Assembly: GCA_024138025.1 (NCBI GenBank)
Contig: JAMXBD010001033.1
Span: 1-64,000, forward strand
Direction of reading: 5' to 3'
DNA length: 64,000 nt
DNA from: Combretum micranthum
Lineage: Eukaryota; Streptophyta; Magnoliopsida; Myrtales; Combretaceae
The translations under genes and the position numbers were made by a program. Under the pieces are notes generated by a model. That model did no database searches, was not told the DNA's origin, and was given only the letters and a program-made list of their open reading frames with translations. Below are positions 37,768 through 49,716 of the stretch, piece by piece. The stretch's first letter is position 1, and each line of letters begins with the position of its first letter.

Positions 37768-40700
37768 TGGATAAAACACACTTTAATTCTTGAGATGTAG
37801 AATTTTTAGGAAGGAGTAGGAATACTACCGGGTGTAAATGAGAAAATAGGGGTCTGTTTGTTTTATGTGTTTCCAATTATTTTGATATTTTATTTTTATT
37901 GTTTTCAAATAAATGTTTATAAAAAAACAGATATAGATGAAAAAATAAATATTTATTTATAAACAGATCGAATATAGATAAAATACCGAATGAAAATTAG
38001 ATAATCCAAACCGGCACAAGATAGGGAGTGAGTTTGCATTAGTGAGTTAGTACATGTACATTACACAGCGGGCATGTGGAAAAATTTATTGCATGAAGAT
38101 GACTTTTTGTAGTGATGAATAACTAACAAATTAAGCATGGGATTTCGGCAAACTTCTAATTTAAGATAAAGGAGGAATAGCCGGTAGATAATGTTGGTCC
38201 CAGCTGATGGAATTTTGCAGGATTGCTATTGACATATATGTGCTAGTTTGAATAAACACATACCATAATATATAATTAAATAATATTTCCTTGGATTGTG
38301 CCGTTGATGTTGGTTATTGGAAGTTACATCTCACATGTTTTCCGGTTATATATGCTTTTCAGTTATCTGTAGACTTCAAATATAGACGAATTTACAATTA
38401 ATGACTCAATTGACCAGCAATAAGAAAGATCCGTTTGATGCAAACTTTTTCAGTAAATTGAGGCGAAGAAAGTATGATAATTTTTTGGCATTTTTCACAA
38501 ACGTGACATATTTTACAATATCTCATCTAAAACGACATATTAACCACCGAATCTTTTTTTTATTTTTCTTTTTTCCCCCTCTTTTTATAATAAGATGACG
38601 AATTAAATTATTTATATATATGGAATTGTGAATGTATGAATGCTGCATTATCTTTTAATATTATGCATGCTTAAATGGCGGGGCTGTAAGGGCTGGAGTC
38701 GGCAGCCTCCATCCGTCACTAGGAATTATCATTTGTTTTAAGTGTAAAAATTGTTATATATCATAACCTCAAACCGCAAAACCTTGATTTACCCATTAAT
38801 AGCGCTACGGCAACCGTGTTTATAACTTTGCAACACTAAGTTCTTGTTATTTGTAATATTTACGGGACCTCTCCAAAAGGTTCTTAATGTGTTATATTTA
38901 GGGTTGAGTATTGGGAAGCTACTCGGGTTTGGTGTACTATAAATTCAGCTTGACGAGATTTCGCTTAATAAATAAGTTAAGTTCGAGTTCAAAATAGATT
39001 TCATTTATTTAAACAAGTCAGGCTCGAACCGGATGTACACTTGCAGTTTAACCCGTGAACAAGCTTATCTATTAAAACGAATCAAGTTCAAAATCTAATT
39101 TATATTCATGAGCGATTCATGATTAAGGTTATTTAGCTTAAAGAATAAGTTTGTGAGTAGACTTGTGGATAACTCTATTAGCAAATATGTGAGTTTTATA
39201 TTTGTTATATATAAATATATAATAAAAAAAGCTAATTTCTATTTATTACATATGTATATATATTTTGCAACCGTTATCTATTACATTTAAATAAAAAAAA
39301 CGAGTTAAGATTGAGCTCTAACTTGAATTTTAGGTTCGATAAAAAATCCAATCATCTGTTGATTTGTAAATGAGCTAAGCTCAAACTCAATTTAATTAAA
39401 GAAGATGAGCCTGAGGTTCAATATTAGATTTGATAAAAAGCTTGATTTGGCTTGACTAGCTATTGTAGCTACAATTTATCAATGTTTTAAGAAATTTCCG
39501 TTATAAGGACCTCATGCCATATTCTTAAAATCCTATGAGAATCACTTAGCACTTTTTGAAGTTTTCTCGAATCCAATTTTATATGACTTTTCAATCAATA
39601 CTTTGAAATTTACTGAAGATAAATATGTCAATAATAGAAATTAAATAAATTTGTGTGTCTTCGAGTAAGGCTAATGATTACTTATAGGATATCATTAACA
39701 TAAACATGATATAATTATGAAGATGATTGTAGAAAGAATGTACGATGCACGATAAGAATTCGATTATAATACAAACAAATATAATTACACAATAACTTAA
39801 TTATTCAATTTCAAGTGTTTTTGCGCAAACAAGAATTTGATATAAAATAAAAAACACCCAAACAATCCATACACAAATTGTGAGATTAAATTGTAATTGC
39901 TCGAAAGGCGACAAGTTTATAAGGTTGTTTGAGAGCATGTGATGTCTCAAATTAGAAATAGGAGAAAATTTTACAAGAATGCAACTTGTAATAAAAACTT
40001 AGAGTGAAAATAATATACAAAAAATTCTATGGTTCTGCCGATAATTTTGACAAGATCGATCTTGTCATCATCCAACAGTTCACATCATACTCAATCATAA
40101 TCAAATTACTAAAATAGTTTATATTTTATTTACTATATTTGTTTTAATAGTTAGATAAATGACAAAAAGGTCCGTCTGCGAGCTCTCATAGTAGAAAAAA
40201 TTTCCTCTTATCTCTGGAAATCCTACTGCTGTAAGTACATGGCCATTGTATAAACTCAAAGCAATGGAATAGAGAGGCAGACAGCTCTAACAAACAAGGG
40301 TTAAGGTAAAGATTTATTCAACTAATATTTATAGATTCAAGAGAATTTTCATACTGCTATCTCTTGTTGTTCCGTTCTCTAATTATTTACTTCCCTTTCC
40401 TTCCTCAAATCCATATGCATAAGGAAGATAGGTTTTTTGGTATTCGTATTTTTTTTTTTTTTTAATAAAACTGGTGTTGAAGCCCGTCTAAGAGCCTGAT
40501 GGGCTAAGCTTGCACAAAATATTTAATTTAAAAACGAAAGTTTTAAAACAAACTCGACTTCTTAGGTTCACAGGTAAATATATCGATTGCAGTAAACTGG
40601 AAGAAAGAAAATAACATTTTATTTTGCTCAATTTTGGCAATGTATAATTCAAAAGAGAGAGAGAGAGAGAGACAGATAGAGAAAAGGATGGAAAATGAAA

Positions 40701-41720
40701 AACGGATTTCTCCTTTAATATATATATATAAATATAAAATGAGCGGATAAATGTGGAAGCTAGTGGGTCAACGATTCAAGATGATGCTAAGAAAAATAAT
40801 AAAATTTTAATAATATGTTACTTCTTTCAGATCAACTAATAGAGTAAAACAATATTAAATTAACCACTTAATTTTTATATAATATTCAAGTACCAAATTT
40901 CACTTTTATCCAGTTTACCATCTTTTTTTTCTTCATTGTTTTAAACTGCTTATTTTTTTCACAAGCATCATAGATATAAAATAGGTGGTCTCCTCTTTTC
41001 ACCTTATTGTTTAAAGTGTGTTAAATTTGATTATCAAGATTCGTTTAGTCAGTTACAATTTGCAAATGGAATTATTACAGGAGTGTGCTCTTTTTTTATT
41101 CATTTTTTCTCCCATAACCGTCAGCTTAGATGGTTCATCCGTTATGTGTCAATAATAAATTCACTGATGAGGATTTAACGAAGAATCCATATCGGTTTTG
41201 GAATATCAAGATTCTTTGGCCGCACTAATTGGAAGTGCTTCGCGGCTAGCAAAAGCATACATTTTGTCTCGATTTAAATTTACTACTCTTCCACTATGTT
41301 TAGTTTAATAAAAGAGAATCAGAATTCCAACTTTATTATCGCAAAATATCTATATTTTTTTATTTGTGAAAAATTCTATTAAATAATGTATATTTCATGT
41401 AATGCGGAATAGATAAAGAATCTCTATTCATTCCCTTTACTAGATGAATAGCTATTCTTAACCAAAAATCATGTTTTGTTCTAAAAATACCCCTAACTAT
41501 AAAAAAAAGAATTATTATTCCTTTCTAACCTTATTTCATTCCAATTAGTATTGCCAACTAAATTGTCATTCTCAATGTGAAAGGTTTTGTTATACAGAAA
41601 GACGGATCCAAGAAGGTGGGTAGGGCCCTAACTCCCCAAAACCAAGAAGTTAATTTTTTTTTAAATAAGAAAAAAAAACATATGTTATATGTATATTATG
41701 AAAAGCCAAAATAAACACGA
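34720..41720. other. Gene-free spacer with microsatellites
   Basis: AT-rich, with no recognisable protein. Simple repeats include (TTA)n at 34748-34777 and 37731-37764, and (GTATT)n at 35464-35482. A GA tract at about 40654-40674 and TA tracts are also present. The part at about 38900-39480 is rich in CTCGAAC, GAGCTC and AAGCTTG motifs, shared with 42930-43060 and 44950-45980. This is a dispersed repeat family whose type I could not fix. Confidence 0.5.
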
Positions 41721-41726
41721 AACTAA

Positions 41727-41880
41727 ATATGATGTAGTGATAGTTAAGTGTTTCGATATACATCCGTGAGGTCATGGGTTTGAATCCCATGAGTGTATTA
41801 TGTTTTTTACACTTTGTACACTTTATTATATAAGGATTTATATCACATTAACCAATTTGATCTTGACATGTGTGCATCAT
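41727..41880 (+). mobile_element. tRNA-derived SINE-like copy
   Basis: A box-A-like TGATAGTTAAGTG is followed about 35 bp later by GTCATGGGTTTGAATCCCA. The second block matches the box B of tRNA genes (GGTTCGAATCC) flanked by a short complementary stem. The rest does not fold as a complete tRNA, so a SINE head is more likely than a tRNA gene. The 3' end and target duplication are not clear. A weaker box-B-like stretch, GGATTTGAATCCCC, is at 57511-57525. Confidence 0.45.
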
Positions 41881-42003
41881 GTTGCCACTAAAACTACATA
41901 AAATCTATGAATTATTTTAACACATTCGACCAACACAATCAAGCGTAGTTAATTACTAAGATAAAATCCTTGCATATTTGATTAAAAAGTAATACATGTC
42001 CTT

Positions 42004-43754
42004 TTGTCAAAGAGAGGACAAAAAAAAAAAAGGATCATATTGATTTTAGTCCAAAGAAAAAATCCCAAAGTTAAAGAAAACAAAACAACAAACAATACAT
42101 CTTCAGCCTTAATTTTAGTTTCAACTTCACCTTGTCATCAACCTACAACACATAAGTCATCTTCACACCCATCTTCATTATCAACCTACAACACATAATT
42201 TATATAAGTTACATTGAAAAGAAGTAAATTGCTACCTTCAAAGGAATTAGAGATAATTGAAATTTTACAAGCAAAATAAGGAAAAAACGAGCAAGATTTT
42301 GCATTCAAAGGAGGATTATTTTACAATTAGGAACTATTATCAAAACAAGATGAAGATAAAGTGTTCCCATTTTATTATGAGCAGCCAAGTTCTAACCTAA
42401 CAGTGCAACAACATGCTAATGAAAAATACCAAAACCCACTGATAATCAACTCATACTCATAAAAAAAAAGATCATGGCTTTTCCCATTAATAATGATAAC
42501 AAGGTGTTGCTTTAAGAGTAAGGGATAGAAAAGGTATTACACATTGGTTTGGTTAGTGACACAATTTTTTATCTCTTATAATATTATTTTCATGCTTTCT
42601 TTCTTTAAAAAAAAAAATCACTTTTCTTTTTGACCGTATTACTTGCCCAGTTTAGTTACAACCATTTTTTTTCTCCTTTTTCTGGCATGTTATAATTGGT
42701 ACCACATAGAGTGCATTAGTACAAGGTTTTGGGGTTTTTCGTCTCTCGTGTATCAAAAGAAATATTTTATATTCTATACATATCCCAATTTTTTTCTTTT
42801 TCTCTTTTTTTAATCCAATAAGATTTCTTAAATATTCAAATTATTTTCATTGAAAAAAAATATATTATTTGATATAATATAGTATATATAAAATATAATA
42901 CATTATATATAAAATAACAATATAAATATATATTAAGCTCGTGAGCCCATTCACAAGCTTGAACCAAAGCTTGAGCTCGGCTCGTTTATTAAATAAGCTT
43001 AAGCCGAGCTCAACCCAGCCCAAACCAAGCCGAGTTTGAGTAGATCGACTCACTTGCAGCCTTACGAATACATATATATAATTATAGTATTAACTTAATT
43101 AAAACCTGTCCCTTAATCGTATCATTCTACATTTGTTTTGGTTGTACAATAAAATTAATACTTATCTCTTAAGTGTGATTGATTTAATTGGAATGATAAT
43201 GGATGAAAAGAAAAGATATTGATTTCAATAATCTGACACCATTTAGAATGAAAGATGAATATGATATAACTAACACTCAACCATGTTTTTGTTTTAGTAG
43301 TTTTATGTTTTCTAAAGTCTATAAATGTGAAACTAGAAACTTGCAAGCTACCTAATTATTAAACTTCGATTACACATTAGATTAGATTGAAGAAATACCT
43401 TCAATTGTTATAAACTTATTAGAATGTATATGTGATTTGTATATAGTATAGAGATATCGAGACATTATAACAAATTAATTCACCAATTCAATGATCGCAT
43501 ACAACTACTATGCTTGCCAAGTTTCCTCACCCTTAATTAGGAGTCTTCATCAATGTTATCAAGATTTACATACGCATTGCTATATGTAAATCGTATAGGC
43601 TATGCACACAACTTTTTATATGTTACTTGTACATGAAAATATGGAAACTTTATACTAAATATATAAATATGATATGACATATTGCATTGTTTAATCTTAG
43701 AAAATAATGTTACAGAAATGTATTGTAGAAGGTAGCAATCGTATTAGAGAATGG
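42004..43754. other. Gene-free spacer
   Basis: AT-rich with no recognisable gene. At 42930-43060 there is a patch of the dispersed repeat rich in AGCTCG and AAGCTT. On its minus strand the open frame looks protein-like only because of this repeat. Confidence 0.45.
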
Positions 43755-44240
43755 GCCTTGGTGTAGCTGAAGTAGGGATAGAGAGCAGACCTTTTTGGTT
43801 ATCATATGTCGTTTGACTTTTGATGAGTGGAGAAGCACATTTTCAAAATGCACTTGGAGGACAAAGCCTATTAGTTCTATCCAATTCCTATGGAAAAATA
43901 AGAGCTTTCAGTGTACTTTAGATGAAATCCAATTCAATGCAATCATATGCTTTTTCAAAACCCAGTTTAAAGAGCATTCAACTATTTTCTCCTTTTTTGG
44001 AATAAAGCAAGCCAAGTAATTCTTTGAAAAACAATGATATTATTAGTAGCAACTCTACTTAGTATAAAGCTAAATTGTTCCAAATCGATGAGTTACATTT
44101 AACATTGGTTTAGTCTAAATCTATTCACGTTTTAGTTAGGATTTTATAAATTATGGTAAATAGACATATCCTTCATTCTATTAGCTCCCATTATTTTTGG
44201 AATCAGAACAAGTGTTTTGTTGATTTCTTTTGACACTCTC
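43755..44240 (-). pseudogene. LINE reverse-transcriptase fragment
   Basis: The minus strand reads TLVLIPKIMGANRMKDM (near 44215-44165), then IDLEQFSFILSRVATNNIIV (near 44080-44020), then KAYDCIELDFIKCTLKALIF. These are consecutive conserved blocks of plant non-LTR reverse transcriptase, the last being the KAYDRVEWDFL-type block that leads into the active site. Frame changes and stops separate them. The catalytic FADD-type box was not found. Flanking DNA to about 44830 may belong to the same relic. Confidence 0.7.
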
Positions 44241-44830
44241 TTGCTAGCCCATATATCTTGGTTACTTCACACACTGTTTTTCCATTACTCTTAGGAGTTT
44301 TACAGTTTCTATTACTCTTGAAGAAGTAGATATATATGTACTCCATCTACTACTAGAGTTTTATTGATTCGATTTTCCAATACTGTAAGTTGCACATTAG
44401 ATCTCTACTTTAGAAGGTTCCATTGTCAAAGTTCTTGCTGGTTCGAGCTTTATATGTTACTTTCTTCCTCTGAAGTGTAGTGGCTTTAAAAATGTTTCTA
44501 CACTTATTCCTGTAAACTCTCTTTCTCTATTACCCATTTCCCTTTGAATCAAAGAGGCCACAAATTCTTGTCTTTGACCTCTTAGCTATTATTTTCTCCT
44601 TTGACTAACAATTTATCCCTTACTTTCAAAGCCCGAATTTTCTCTTTGTTTTTAGTTCTTCTTATAGGTTCTTTTCTTTTTTCCAGAAGGCTTTGGTTTG
44701 GGTTTGTAAAGTTTTGTTTCTTAATTCACATAAGGAAACTCAAGATATCTTTCTTTCTCTTGTGTCTTATGCAAAATACTCCCACTATTTCATTTTCTCA
44801 ACGCTTTAACGGAGTTATTCTGAGATAAAA

Positions 44831-45122
44831 AAATAAAAAATAAAATAAAACTTTGGAAACATCATGTACTCTTTGATAAATTCTTGGAATTCTTGGTAAT
44901 CCAACTACATTGGTTGGATATGGAATGGGCAAAATTTCTTTACCTATTTTGAATACTTAGATGGGTCTTGAGTAAAACTGGGTAGTGGTCTAAGCAATGC
45001 TTGACCAAATGGTAAAGCTTAGCCACATGGAAAAATTCGTTAGGTTCCATTTGGCTTAGTTCAAGCTTGATCAATAAATGAGTCAAGCCTGAACATACAA
45101 TAGAACTCTTTTATTTAAATAA
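44831..45122. other. Spacer made of a dispersed repeat
   Basis: No gene was seen. The segment from about 44950, together with 45485-45980, looks like one older repeat rich in CAAGCTTGA and GAGCTC, split by the insertion at 45123-45475. Confidence 0.4.
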
Positions 45123-45475
45123 GGGTGAATTGCAAAATGCCTCCTAAATTTTAAAGGTACTGTGGATTGATCCCCTTATATTTTGAAAGCGTGTTTTTTG
45201 AATTTTGACCCCCTAATATTAAATAATAATCAAGTTAATGACATTTTGTACTTTTCTATCCAAAAAGTATAACATTTGTATTATTCCTAAGTGCGCTTTT
45301 TATGCAATACTTATATGGGATTTGTACAAGTTTGTGTGAAAAAAGTAAGAAAAAGTACAAAATGTGCTTAACATACTAATTGCTTATAGATCAAGAGGTC
45401 AAAAAACACGTTTTTAAAGTATGTGGGTCAATCCGCACTACCCTTAAAGTTTATGACGTGTCTTTACAATTTTCC
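45123..45475. mobile_element. Mutator-type miniature inverted-repeat element with 9-bp target duplication
   Basis: The element starts GGGTGAATTGCAAAATG and ends ACAATTTTCC. The inverted repeats run inward for about 100 bp with moderate mismatch; GGATTGATCCCCTTATA on the left pairs with TGTGGGTCAATCC on the right, so most of the 353 bp can fold back. TTTAAATAA flanks both sides (45114-45122 and 45476-45484). A 9-bp duplication and GGG...CC ends fit a Mutator-derived MITE. It has no coding capacity. Confidence 0.8.
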
Positions 45476-46649
45476 TTTAAATAAATCGAGCTCAAACTAG
45501 TTTAAGCTCATTTATGCTTACTAGTTAACTTGGAAGCAAACTCATAAGTTTTATATCATATCATATTATATTATTGAAACATAAAGAAAATATTATTAAT
45601 ATATACGTATATATATTTTGTAGTTTTATCTATTTGTTTTAGGTTTAATAAAAATTAAGATACAAACAATTTAACTAGAATTTTATTAATTCTTAATTAT
45701 TTCGCTCATTTATCTATTTATATATATTTATTCACGATGTATTATTTACCATCATGGATACATCATAAACCTAAGGATGCATGTAAACTAAATTGCCCAT
45801 GAGTTACTCGAGCTTGATTTGTAGAGGAGCGGAGCTCGAACTCAGTAAAAAGCCCATTTGTCTAATCAATTGAGCATAAACCTAAATTTTAGGCTTGAGA
45901 AAAAAGCTTGTTAAGCTCAAGCTCATTAGTTTTTAAAACTAGCTAAACTCAAACCATCAAAAGATTAGTTCAACTTGGGTTAGCTTTAGTTATCCAAACT
46001 ACTTGATTGAGAGGAAGCCCTTTGAAAAATGAAATCAAAAGCTAAATAGCTTATTGAAGGGGAAAGAAATACAAAGTATTACCACCAAACCCACTAGCAA
46101 GGAGATCAAAGAATAAAATAGTGGCCCTTAGAAACCCCAGTGGTACATGGTTGTATAACCAAGAAGACATAAGCAATCATATTCTCTCCCACTTTAGCTC
46201 TCTACACCAGACTTCTCGGACTCGGATAAATTTATCAAACCTTTTCCTTTTAGAATGGAATTTTGGGATTAATGCAGAGGAAAAAAATAACCTTGAATTA
46301 CAAGTGCCCATGGAAGAAATTTTTTCTGTACTTAAGTCAATGGGAGCTTGGAAAGCCCCTTGCAAAGATAGGTACATGTTGATTTCTACTAAAAATGCTA
46401 GAATATCGTAGGGGACTCAATGACAAAAGAAGTCCAACGGATCTTCCGAACCCAAACTTTCCCTAACAATATGAATCATACCTTCATTAACCTAATTCCA
46501 AAATCTAAAGCGACAAACACAATTAGATAGTTCAAACCTATTAGTCTTTGTAATATCCTCTACAAACTTGTTGTCAAAGTCCTTGTGAATAGATTAAGAT
46601 CACACCTTGACTCTCTCATCCACCCTTCCTAATCTCGCTTCATACCAGG

Positions 46650-49156
46650 CATGGTTATCAAAATCGTGATTTTAATATTCACTTGAGTATGTAAAATTGG
46701 TAGAATCATATGAAATCGTGCAAAACGGTAAAATCGTAAACGTATATAATCATACATCTAAATCCACAATTCTATATAAAGTATGCACCTCAATAATTTT
46801 TCATCCTTTTTTAATTAAGAAAAAACATATAATACCAACTAAAATCATTGTAAAGACCCTGCCTACCTAATACTCATTATCAAGCATGTCAAATCCCCTA
46901 ACCACATATGATACCTAAGTATTATAAAACACTCAAATGTTATACGTAAGGTTATCCATAAAGGGAGATGTTTATATTGACTGTTTGTTTAAACTTGCTT
47001 TAACACATATAACTTCTGCATAAAACTACTTAACACATGAAAAGGTCAACTTTACAAAGCCTGAAAGAACTTTATTGTCAAAAAGATGGTACTACAAAAG
47101 ATTACAAACTTGTTTCACATAAAACTTGAAAGAAAAACTTGAAATCTTCTATTACAAACAAGCCTTCATCAACAAGCCTATAACAAAAACTACATTTCAT
47201 TTTCAAAGTCTTGAAGAAAACTTGGATGAAACATCTTTGCTTGAACATGGGTTCCTAGTAATCCCACTCATCCATGAAGGCTTCCCAATCAGTCTCGTAT
47301 CCCATATCATCGTAACATTCATCATCAACAACACATGCAAAGCAACAACATGAGCCAAAGGCCCAGTACACAAAAACACAAGCAAATACAAAGTGGCAAG
47401 CACGCTTAAGCTAAATGCAATGCAACAATCAATAATTTAATTATCTTTGATTAAGTAAGTAAAACAACACTGGAGTATCAAACTCCGATTTCAATCCTGG
47501 ATATCTAGGGGTCATGAGTAATAGCAACTGCTCAGTGGGTTGTCATAGGCAGTCCAAATACCTATAACTCCTATCTCTAATTGAAAAAGAGTAGTAATCT
47601 CATCTAGGGTTAACAGTCGTTACACAACTTTACTTAACTTAATCCATAATATCATCTAGCTCAATCGATCTTATAAACGTGAATTAAATCATATTATTTC
47701 CTCTTAATAATAAGCAAACATTACTCTGATACTATCCACCTTATCGATTACCTATTAGCCACTCAAAAATCACCATTTTGTCATGGTACACCATTGCATC
47801 ATAGTAAATGTCATTGCATCATGACAAATATGGCCTAAGTGCCTAATTACTGTACCCACTCGGATAAGGTTGCCGCTCCATGGATTGGATTCGATGGCAC
47901 ATGCACAACCAATTTTAAACAATTTTTAACTCATATTTGATTAAGTTCATTTAAGATATGCCTAACTTAACAACCATCACATAAGCTACTGTGTACCTGA
48001 ATAATCTAATTTATCAAATAATAGACCTGTGTTTAAACCCAACTGAGTATGTGGGTCTATCAAGAAAATCATTTCATGTTAAACTTGTTAATTCACAATA
48101 ACATATTAACTCATGAAATATTCATTAAGCTTAAACAAGATTCAAATCATCACACATTTTACTCATTTAAGCACAAACACACATATCACATTTTATTGAT
48201 CATCCAACTATTATCATCAAGGATTTATTTTTTTTTTTTATATGAGCAAAACCAGAGGGTCTATCACGCTTGTAACAAAGGCCATGATGGATATCACAAG
48301 CACCATTACGTCTATGATCTTATGCCGTGATGAACACAATTAGGCTTATCACGCTCATAATAGGAGATAACGTCCCTTATTACGATCATGATATAGACCG
48401 TGATAAAGAATACTCTCGTATTAAGCTTTATAAAAAATTTTCTAAAAACATTAGAGCTCCACTCTTATCTAACGTTAACATCAATCAAAACTATGATTAA
48501 ACAAAAAAAAAAAAAAAATCAACTTTTCTTGCTTGTTTAGCTACCTCTAGCAATCAAGTTTATTTTTCCTACTTTTTATAGCTTTGATTCCCACTTTTCT
48601 TGATCTTGTATCTTACTTCCTAGCTTTAAATCTTTTATGTGATGACTTAGAAGAAATTTTAATGGATAAAATTTTGATTTGTTTGGGTTTGGGAAAAAGA
48701 AGAAACGAAAAGAGAGAAAGAGAGACGATGGAGATTAGGTCTGTTTGGATTGTGATATTTTGTTTCCTTTTTGACTTTTAGGGAAAAATGGAAGAGTTCA
48801 GAAGATAAGAGAACATGGGCTTTAGGCTATAAATGTGTTTGGGCTTGAGTTTATTAACTTAATTGGTCTTGGGCTTAATTTTGGGGCTCCAAAATCTGCT
48901 ATGTTTAGGTTTGGATTGGGTTGAATTTATTTTTTTTCAAAAGCTTAAGTTTCACATGCACAAATTAAACAAGTACTACAAATTCCACATCATACTAACA
49001 CATTAAATTCTATTCAACTAAGCATTTATCAAAATTTCATAACTTAATTAAATTAACACACATATAGATATTAAAACTAATTGTATGATACTTAGGCTAT
49101 TTCAATCATAAACTGATATAATCAATCATATTTAACTCGTGATTTTAACAACCATG
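46650..49156. mobile_element. Inverted-repeat DNA element inserted in the LINE, itself carrying a solo LTR
   Basis: The left end is CATGGTTATCAAAATCGTGA. The right end, reverse-complemented, is CATGGTTGTTAAAATCACGA. ACCAGG flanks both sides (46644-46649 and 49157-49162) and splits the LINE coding frame exactly. About 2.28 kb of the interior (46849-49124) looks like a separate LTR. The DNA element itself would therefore be only about 230-250 bp, a miniature element with GTAAAATCG motifs like those in the BIOF intron element. The 6-bp duplication is shorter than expected for hAT (8) or Mutator (9), so the superfamily is uncertain. Confidence 0.75.
46849..49124 (-). mobile_element. Probable solo LTR inside the 46650-49156 element
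   Basis: The plus strand starts TGTAAAGACCCTGCC at 46849 and ends in CA at 49124, with ATCAT on both sides (46844-46848 and 49125-49129). An alternative right end with the same 5-bp repeat is at 49104. On the minus strand it holds a TATA box (CTATAAAAAG at about 48571-48580) and a poly-A-signal-like AATAAAG near 47063. Its last bases, GGGTCTTTACA, resemble ends of chromovirus-type Ty3/gypsy LTRs. No gag or pol sequence is present. Length is about 2.28 kb. Confidence 0.6.
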
Positions 49157-49716
49157 ACCAGGAAGGAAAGCATCTGATAACACCATCTTAGAGAATGAAA
49201 TTTTGCATAGTTTCAAGAAAAGAGAATATCAAAAGAAAATGGATGATGATTAAGATTGATCTAGAGAAAGCTTTTGAAAAGATTGAATGGGATTTTATTT
49301 TTCAGGCCTTAAAATCTTTAAATTTCCCTGATTGGTGGATACACTTATCACTTATTACATCTCCTCAACATCCACCAAGGTTATTATGAAAAACTATCAA
49401 ATGCACTCTTCCTTAACAAAGGACTAAGGGACCCTTTTTCTCTCTACCTCTTCGTTATTAGGCTGGAGATTCTGAGTAGAATGATTCAAGGTCAAATCAA
49501 ACACAAAAAATGGATGCCTTTTAAAGTTAGAGGGAATGAGTTCCTATTGTCACATCTAATGTTTGTTGATGACATCCTTCTTTTAGCCAAAGCCAATGGT
49601 AACAATGCTATCATAATAAAGGAAAACCTTAAACAACTTGTCAATATGTCTGGGTTAGAAGTCAACCATAACAAAACCATTGTCCTTTTCTCATCTATCA
49701 CACTTGAATCCAATAG

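Larger units (their letters stand above)
46030..49716 (+). pseudogene. LINE reverse transcriptase, N-terminal and palm parts (interrupted)
   Basis: This part reads ALRNPSGTWLYNQEDI (46121), LKSMGAWKAP (46345), FINLIPKSKATNTIR and FKPISLCNILYKLVVKVLVN (46480-46600), then FIPG where the insertion at 46650 cuts in. After it the frame resumes with RKASDNTILENEI (49163 on), MIKIDLEKAFEKIEWDFIF (near 49250) and the catalytic box HLMFVDDILLLAKANG (about 49550-49600). It then runs to FSSITLESN at 49713. The YADD-type active-site box is intact as FVDD, although stops elsewhere break the protein. The junction between FIPG and RKASD is seamless once the insertion and one copy of its duplication are ignored. 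Confidence 0.88.

Noticed and set aside
41727..41800. tRNA gene
   Set aside because: A good box B is present, but no full cloverleaf can be formed; SINE head preferred.
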